The notes under the pieces: model-generated | Database searches by the model: none | Told to the model about the DNA's origin: nothing | What the model saw: the letters and a program-made list of their open reading frames with translations, nothing else | In this document: positions 60,303 through 64,000 of the stretch, piece after piece | Position numbering within the stretch: the first letter of the stretch is position 1 | Layout: each line of letters opens with the position of its first letter | Assembly (NCBI GenBank): GCA_910585635.1 | Contig: CAJUFE010000013.1 | Coordinates: 20,005 to 84,004 of the forward strand | Origin: an uncultured Lachnospiraceae bacterium | GTDB lineage: Bacteria; Bacillota; Clostridia; Lachnospirales; Lachnospiraceae | Direction: 5' to 3' | Length of the DNA stretch: 64,000 nucleotides | Program-made: the position numbers and the translations under genes

Positions 60303-61101
60303 CTCGATCGCCCCCTCTCCTTTTATACAGATAGTCGATCAGCAGGATGGACAGGACAGTCATCGCACCCAAGATCAAGACGGTCTGCGTCGTTGAGGGG
60401 ACCAGGTATCCCAGTTCCCCCAAGCCGCCTTTGACACCATGCCGGGCCAGATCCCCCGCGCACCAGAGGGTTGTGAGGGGGATCGGCATCAGCCAGCACA
60501 GCAGCTTCGGCAGGTCGCTGAAGCTGCTTTCGGCGGTCAGGCTCAACACGCTGTAAAAAATGCACAGCAGAACGGAGAAGATATAGGTCTTGCTGAAAAA
60601 GACCACCAGTACCACCAGCGGCAGGGTGCCAGCTGTGACGAAGATCCCCATCTCCACCGCCATCCACAGCTTATAGCCCAGTCCGCCGACCTCGGCGATC
60701 AGGCTACCACAGACGATGGCGACGGCGGCTGTGGAGAGGCAGTAGATCAGTCCGAACAGGAACAGAACGATGATCTTGGCAAAGATCATCTGGGTGCTGG
60801 TCACGGGTATGGTCCGCAGGTTTTTGAAGGTGTCATTGTCCCGCTCCATAAAGAACAGCATGGCGGCAATGACGCCGATGACGCAGGGCAGAAGCAGTTC
60901 CACCCCATAGCCCAGGACAAACTGGTAAAAGTCGTCAAAGAGCTCGGCTTTCGTGTCGTACCGCTCCATCATGCGGGGTGTCAGCATCATCAGTGCCACC
61001 GGGGGAGGGAACATAAATGCGGAGAGGATCACAAAGGGAATGAACCTTTTCCGTTTCAGTTTCGCCAGCTCGCAGGAGATCAGCTTAAGCAATCCCCTCA
61101 C
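60280..61101 (-). CDS. ABC-2 permease, lantibiotic/bacitracin-resistance type
   Basis: A 273-residue permease with six spans, starting ISCELAKLKRKRFIPFVILS, the LanE/LanG pattern. GTG 61101 is the reported start and lies 17 bp inside the ATPase gene; TTG 61092 with GAGGGG is an alternative. It forms a heterodimer with the next permease under the ATPase upstream. Confidence 0.85.
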   Translation of the reverse strand: MRGLLKLISCELAKLKRKRFIPFVILSAFMFPPPVALMMLTPRMMERYDTKAELFDDFYQFVLGYGVELLLPCVIGVIAAMLFFMERDNDTFKNLRTIPVTSTQMIFAKIIVLFLFGLIYCLSTAAVAIVCGSLIAEVGGLGYKLWMAVEMGIFVTAGTLPLVVLVVFFSKTYIFSVLLCIFYSVLSLTAESSFSDLPKLLCWLMPIPLTTLWCAGDLARHGVKGGLGELGYLVPSTTQTVLILGAMTVLSILLIDYLYKRRGGDRDAGTAKN

Positions 61102-62008
61102 CCCCAGTCATCCGCTTGAAGTGATCCTCCAGGCTTTCCTCCACGGTTGCGGCCTCCGACACCTCCAGGCCGTGCTGTACAAAGGCAGAAACGATCTTTG
61201 CCACGGGGACCTTGGCAGGATCCATCCGCAGATGGTGGCCGTCCTGTACGGTAAACTGATCTTCGTGGAACACACCGTTCAAGACCTCTGTCGCCCGTTC
61301 CGTGTCGGAGACTGTGAAGCGGACATAGCGGTCGCTCTTGGCCTCCAGGTCCGCAAGGCTCTCCTCCTCCAGCAGCACGCCGTGGTCGATGATACCGATG
61401 TCGTCCGCCAGCAGCGCCACCTCGGAGAGGATGTGGCTGGAGATCAGGATGGTCTTGCCCCGTTCGTCGCACAGCGCCCGGATGAAAGAGCGCACCTCCG
61501 CGATGCCGATGGGGTCCAGGCCGTTGATGGGCTCGTCCAGGATCAGCAGCTCCGGGTCGTGCATCACCGCCAGGGCGATGGCCAGCCGCTGCTTCATGCC
61601 CAGGGAGTATTGGGAAAAGAGCTTTTTATCCCGATAGGGCAGGCCCACCAGATCCAGGGCGCTTTTGATCGCGCCTTGGTTTTTCAGTCCCCGCAGGGCG
61701 GCAAAGATATGCAGGTTCTCCGTCCCCGTCAGGTTGGGATAAAAGCCGGGGGACTCGATCAGGCTGCCGATACGGGGCAGCAGCTCCTTCTCGTTGCCAG
61801 GCAAGGACTTCCCCCAGATCGACACTTTCCCGGACGTGGGCTGTGTCAGGCCCAGCAGCATCTTCATGGTAGTGGTCTTTCCGGCTCCGTTACGGCCCAG
61901 CAGACCATAGATGCGGCCTCTTTGAACATGGATGTTCAGCTTTGCCACGCTCTTTTGGGTCCCGTACTGTTTTGTCAGCTGTTTCGTTTCAATGACTATC
62001 TCGCTCAT
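61085..62008 (-). CDS. ABC ATPase, BcrA/LanF/CprA type
   Basis: A 307-residue ATPase: Walker A GRNGAGKTTTMKMLLG, signature YSLGMKQRLAIALAV, Walker B LLILDEPINGLDPIG, H-loop ILISSHILSE. MKQRL in the signature and the E-loop pattern are typical of bacitracin/lantibiotic resistance ATPases (BcrA, NisF, CprA). ATG 62008 has AAAGGAGG eight bases upstream; GTG 62017 is less likely. Its promoter region carries four 11-bp-spaced heptamers for the divergent response regulator. Confidence 0.92.
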   Translation of the reverse strand: MSEIVIETKQLTKQYGTQKSVAKLNIHVQRGRIYGLLGRNGAGKTTTMKMLLGLTQPTSGKVSIWGKSLPGNEKELLPRIGSLIESPGFYPNLTGTENLHIFAALRGLKNQGAIKSALDLVGLPYRDKKLFSQYSLGMKQRLAIALAVMHDPELLILDEPINGLDPIGIAEVRSFIRALCDERGKTILISSHILSEVALLADDIGIIDHGVLLEEESLADLEAKSDRYVRFTVSDTERATEVLNGVFHEDQFTVQDGHHLRMDPAKVPVAKIVSAFVQHGLEVSEAATVEESLEDHFKRMTGGEGIA

Positions 62009-62031
62009 AGCGGTCACCTCCTTTGCGGGTC

Positions 62032-62037
62032 AGTATA
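62032..62037 (-). promoter_or_regulatory. -10 element of the peptide-resistance ABC operon
   Basis: TATACT on the minus strand (AGTATA at 62032-62037) with no good -35; the nearest response-regulator heptamer starts about 20 bp upstream, so the promoter is likely activator-dependent. Confidence 0.6.
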
Positions 62038-62046
62038 CAACACCAT

Positions 62047-62086
62047 CCTTGAGTTTTCCTTGAGGTAACCTTGAGATAACCTTGAG
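62047..62086. promoter_or_regulatory. Four 11-bp-spaced heptamers: response-regulator box
   Basis: CCTTGAG at 62047, 62058, 62069 and 62080, each exactly 11 bp from the last (CTCAAGG on the minus strand). OmpR-family regulators of peptide-resistance transporters bind such 11-bp direct repeats. The array lies between the ABC operon and its two-component genes. Confidence 0.85.
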
Positions 62087-62101
62087 ATCGCGCTGGCGGC
62101 A

Positions 62102-62130
62102 TATACAATTTTTAGTTTCTGCGCTATAAT
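62102..62130 (+). promoter_or_regulatory. Promoter of the two-component system
   Basis: TATAAT (62125-62130) with TATACA (62102-62107) at 17-bp spacing as a weak -35; 24 bp before the response-regulator ATG. Confidence 0.6.
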
Positions 62131-62153
62131 GAGCGCGGACGGGAGGTGTTCCT

Positions 62154-62849
62154 ATGCTGGACAAGGAGATCCTTGTTGTGGACGATGAAAAAGATCTGCG
62201 GACAATGATCCGCTCCATTTTTGAGAGCGCCGGATATACGCAGATCACAGTGGCGGCCTCTGGGAAAGAGGCGCTGGCGGTGATGGCGAAAAAAATACCC
62301 GGCATCATCATCCTGGATGTGATGATGCCGGACATGGACGGGTTTGAACTGCTCCAGGAGATCCGGGCCGTCAGCAAGGTCCCGGTCCTCATGCTCACGG
62401 CCAAAGGCGAGGCCGAGGACCGCTTTGCCGGGTTCGAGCTGGGAGCGGATGATTATCTGGTCAAGCCTTTTCTGCCGAAGGAATTGCTTCTGCGGGTCCG
62501 GGCGATCTTGAAACGGGTCTATCCTGAAAAAGAGCGGGTTGTTACGCTGAACGCTGCCGCAGTGGATCTGGACCGGGCGGAGGTTATCAGAGAGGGCCAG
62601 CGGACACCACTGACCGCGAAGGAGTACAGCATTTTTGAAAAGCTGGCGGAGAACGCGGGCCGGATCGTCACCATCGGCGTTCTCTGTCAAACGCTGTGCG
62701 GAGAGTTCTGGCAGGGCTATGAAACGACCCTGATGACCCATATCCGGCATCTGCGGGAGAAGATCGAGGAAGATCCCTCAAAGCCCGTGTCGCTCCTGAC
62801 GGTGAAGGGATTGGGGTATAAGCTGGTGGTGAAGGAGCCGGAGAAATGA
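62154..62849 (+). CDS. OmpR-family response regulator (CprR/NisR-like)
   Basis: A 231-residue regulator. Receiver: acidic pair D10/D11, phospho-acceptor D55 in IIILDVMMPDMDG, and the K in DYLVKPF. C-terminal winged helix: RTPLTAKEYSIFEKLAENAG, then HIRHLREKIEEDPS and LLTVKGLGYKLV. GGGAGGTG precedes the ATG. Divergent from a peptide-resistance ABC operon whose promoter has its probable 11-bp repeats; the cognate kinase gene overlaps by ATGA. Expected to activate the ABC operon on sensing a membrane-active peptide. Confidence 0.93.
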   Translation: MLDKEILVVDDEKDLRTMIRSIFESAGYTQITVAASGKEALAVMAKKIPGIIILDVMMPDMDGFELLQEIRAVSKVPVLMLTAKGEAEDRFAGFELGADDYLVKPFLPKELLLRVRAILKRVYPEKERVVTLNAAAVDLDRAEVIREGQRTPLTAKEYSIFEKLAENAGRIVTIGVLCQTLCGEFWQGYETTLMTHIRHLREKIEEDPSKPVSLLTVKGLGYKLVVKEPEK

Positions 62850-64000
62850 GATCTGTGGAACGCTTCTTTCGGAAATACTTTTTATCTATGGTGGGCATCA
62901 TCGCGCTGTTTTTGCTGCTCAATGTTGTCTTGTTTTTCTCTGTGCTGATCTGGGCCGGGCAGACCTCGGAGACATCGGACCTTTCCATAAGCAAGATCTG
63001 TGACAGGATCACTCTGGATGGGACAGGACATTTGACGGCGGCTGGGGATCTGGACGAAATGCTGGAAGAGCACCACGCCTGGGTGATGGTTTTGGACGAT
63101 GCAGGAACGGTCATTTTTCAGAGAAAACTGCCAAAGGAGCTGCCCCGGCGGTACACGACAGCGGATGTGGCAAAATTCAGCCGGTGGTATCTGGGGGATC
63201 ATCCGGTCTATGTGCAGGAGCATCCCCAAGGGCTGCTGGTAGTGGGCGGCGAAAAGGGCAGTCAGGCGAAGTATACCTTTTCCGTCAGTGAGAGCTATGT
63301 GAGAAAACTGCTTGTCGGGCTGGCTGCCGTCTTTCCGGCCAATATCATTGTGGTAGTCCTGCTGATCTGGAAGAACACCCGTCACATTGAAAAAGCGGTC
63401 ACGCCCATTTTGCAGGGGATCGAAACAGTTTCCTCCGGTCAGCCGGTCTGCCTCCCGGAGAAGGGAGGATTGGCGGAGATCAACCGCCAGCTCAACAAGG
63501 CAGGAGCTTTTATTGCCAAAAAGGACAGCGCCCGCGCCGACTGGATCAGCGGCGTTTCCCATGATGTGCGGACACCCCTCTCGGTGATCTTGGGCTTCGC
63601 CGGGCAGTTGGAGGATGACCGGACCCTTCCGGCCTCCGCACGTGAACAGGCGTCCTATATCCGCAGACAGGGGGAAAAGCTGCGGAGCCTGATCTCTGAT
63701 CTGAACCTCACATCCAGGCTGGAGTATTCCATGCAGCCCCTTCGGATGGAAAAAGTCTATCTAGTGGAGCTGGCGCGGCAAGTCATCTGTGAGTTTTTGG
63801 ACGGCGGGTTAGAGGCGCGGTATCAGATCGTGTTCGATCCCAGCCAAGAAAGCGAAACAGCGACCATCATGGGTGACGAGGCCTTGCTGAAACGCGCACT
63901 GTATAATTTGATCCAGAACAGCGTCATCCATAATCCCAAAGGGTGCGTTATTTCTGTCTCTGTCATGCGGAGTGGAGATCGGAAGAGCACACGTCTGAAC
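62846..64000 (+). CDS. Sensor histidine kinase (3' partial, ends in adapter)
   Basis: Membrane sensor kinase of the peptide-sensing group. Two membrane helices (about 12-38 and 155-175) bound a ~115-residue extracytoplasmic region. The H-box is WISGVSHDVRTPLSVILGF (His near 238) and the N-box ALYNLIQNSVIHN (near 352). G-boxes are missing because the sequence ends. ATG overlaps the regulator's stop as ATGA. Genuine coding stops at about 63975: the final residues (DRKSTRLN) are translated adapter, not protein. Confidence 0.9.
   Translation, partial: MRSVERFFRKYFLSMVGIIALFLLLNVVLFFSVLIWAGQTSETSDLSISKICDRITLDGTGHLTAAGDLDEMLEEHHAWVMVLDDAGTVIFQRKLPKELPRRYTTADVAKFSRWYLGDHPVYVQEHPQGLLVVGGEKGSQAKYTFSVSESYVRKLLVGLAAVFPANIIVVVLLIWKNTRHIEKAVTPILQGIETVSSGQPVCLPEKGGLAEINRQLNKAGAFIAKKDSARADWISGVSHDVRTPLSVILGFAGQLEDDRTLPASAREQASYIRRQGEKLRSLISDLNLTSRLEYSMQPLRMEKVYLVELARQVICEFLDGGLEARYQIVFDPSQESETATIMGDEALLKRALYNLIQNSVIHNPKGCVISVSVMRSGDRKSTRLN
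63976..64000 (+). other. Illumina adapter read-through at contig end
   Basis: The last 25 bases begin AGATCGGAAGAGC and continue as the Illumina TruSeq read-1 adapter through the window end. It is not genomic. Confidence 0.96.

Noticed and set aside
1..64000. tRNA, rRNA, transposase-bearing insertion sequence or replication origin
   Set aside because: None found on either strand by reading; all long gaps are accounted for by repeats, remnants or regulatory sequence.

Overview
The window looks like the end of a contig from a gut-type Firmicute, most likely Lachnospiraceae. The pointers are lipoprotein linkers rich in E/T/A, TIR proteins with propellers, Rpn/PD-(D/E)XK ORFs, a mucin-disaccharide phosphorylase pathway, and sigma-70 promoters with AGGAGG-type ribosome binding sites. 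Family assignment rests on protein style only. The last 25 bases match the Illumina TruSeq adapter, so the right edge is an assembly end.

Layout. 1-8.6 kb: surface-glycan genes. A partial AT-rich MBOAT acyltransferase and an AlgJ/DHHW-like partner are followed by a GC-richer, translationally coupled run (FAD oxidoreductase, GT2, GT39-like, epimerase, TIM-barrel isomerase, GT2). 8.8-11.6 kb: a GtrB/GtrII-like lipid-linked glycosylation pair. 11.6-16.1 kb: a gene graveyard with a PBECR-like nuclease, an intact PD-(D/E)XK protein, Rpn-family remnants, a headless helical-repeat gene with a second copy of its tail, and a duplicated promoter-like element. 16.1-24.0 kb: a 1730-residue kinase-TIR-transmembrane-propeller protein divergent from an unrecognised 774-residue protein, both carrying tandem repeats. 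24.2-28.4 kb: a three-gene FbpABC-type ABC importer. 28.7-37.8 kb: a galacto-N-biose/lacto-N-biose utilisation locus (nucleotidyltransferase, NahK, AraC regulator, GH112 phosphorylase, sugar ABC importer), with CAAAT(A/G) half-sites 21 bp apart before both operons. 38.0-40.3 kb: a Septu-type defence pair (PtuA ATPase, PtuB HNH) plus a small EF-Ts/UBA-like ORF. 40.4-47 kb: an orphan NMT1-type binding protein, a membrane protein, a YczE-like protein and a MoxR-DUF58-DUF4129 operon. 47.0-47.6 kb: a DinJ antitoxin with a truncated YafQ. 47.6-53.6 kb: a MarR regulator and an operon for a Tat-exported molybdenum hydroxylase whose large subunit is broken, ending in a small tatA. 53.7-56.1 kb: an aconitase-superfamily hydratase. 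56.3-59.0 kb: an XRE regulator, a GGDEF-like/BTAD-type small protein and a MATE exporter. 59.1-64 kb: a YxeA protein, a BcrA/LanFEG-type peptide-resistance ABC transporter and a divergent two-component system, separated by four CCTTGAG heptamers at exact 11-bp spacing.

A property of the whole window is frequent tandem repeats with 22-45 bp units. They occur in coding linkers and in intergenic leaders, and in two places they touch stop codons and in one a ribosome binding site. The best candidates for undescribed biology are the kinase-TIR-propeller/774-residue divergent pair, the UBA-like third gene beside Septu, and the Tat-exported hydroxylase with a C2H2-like finger and its own TatA.
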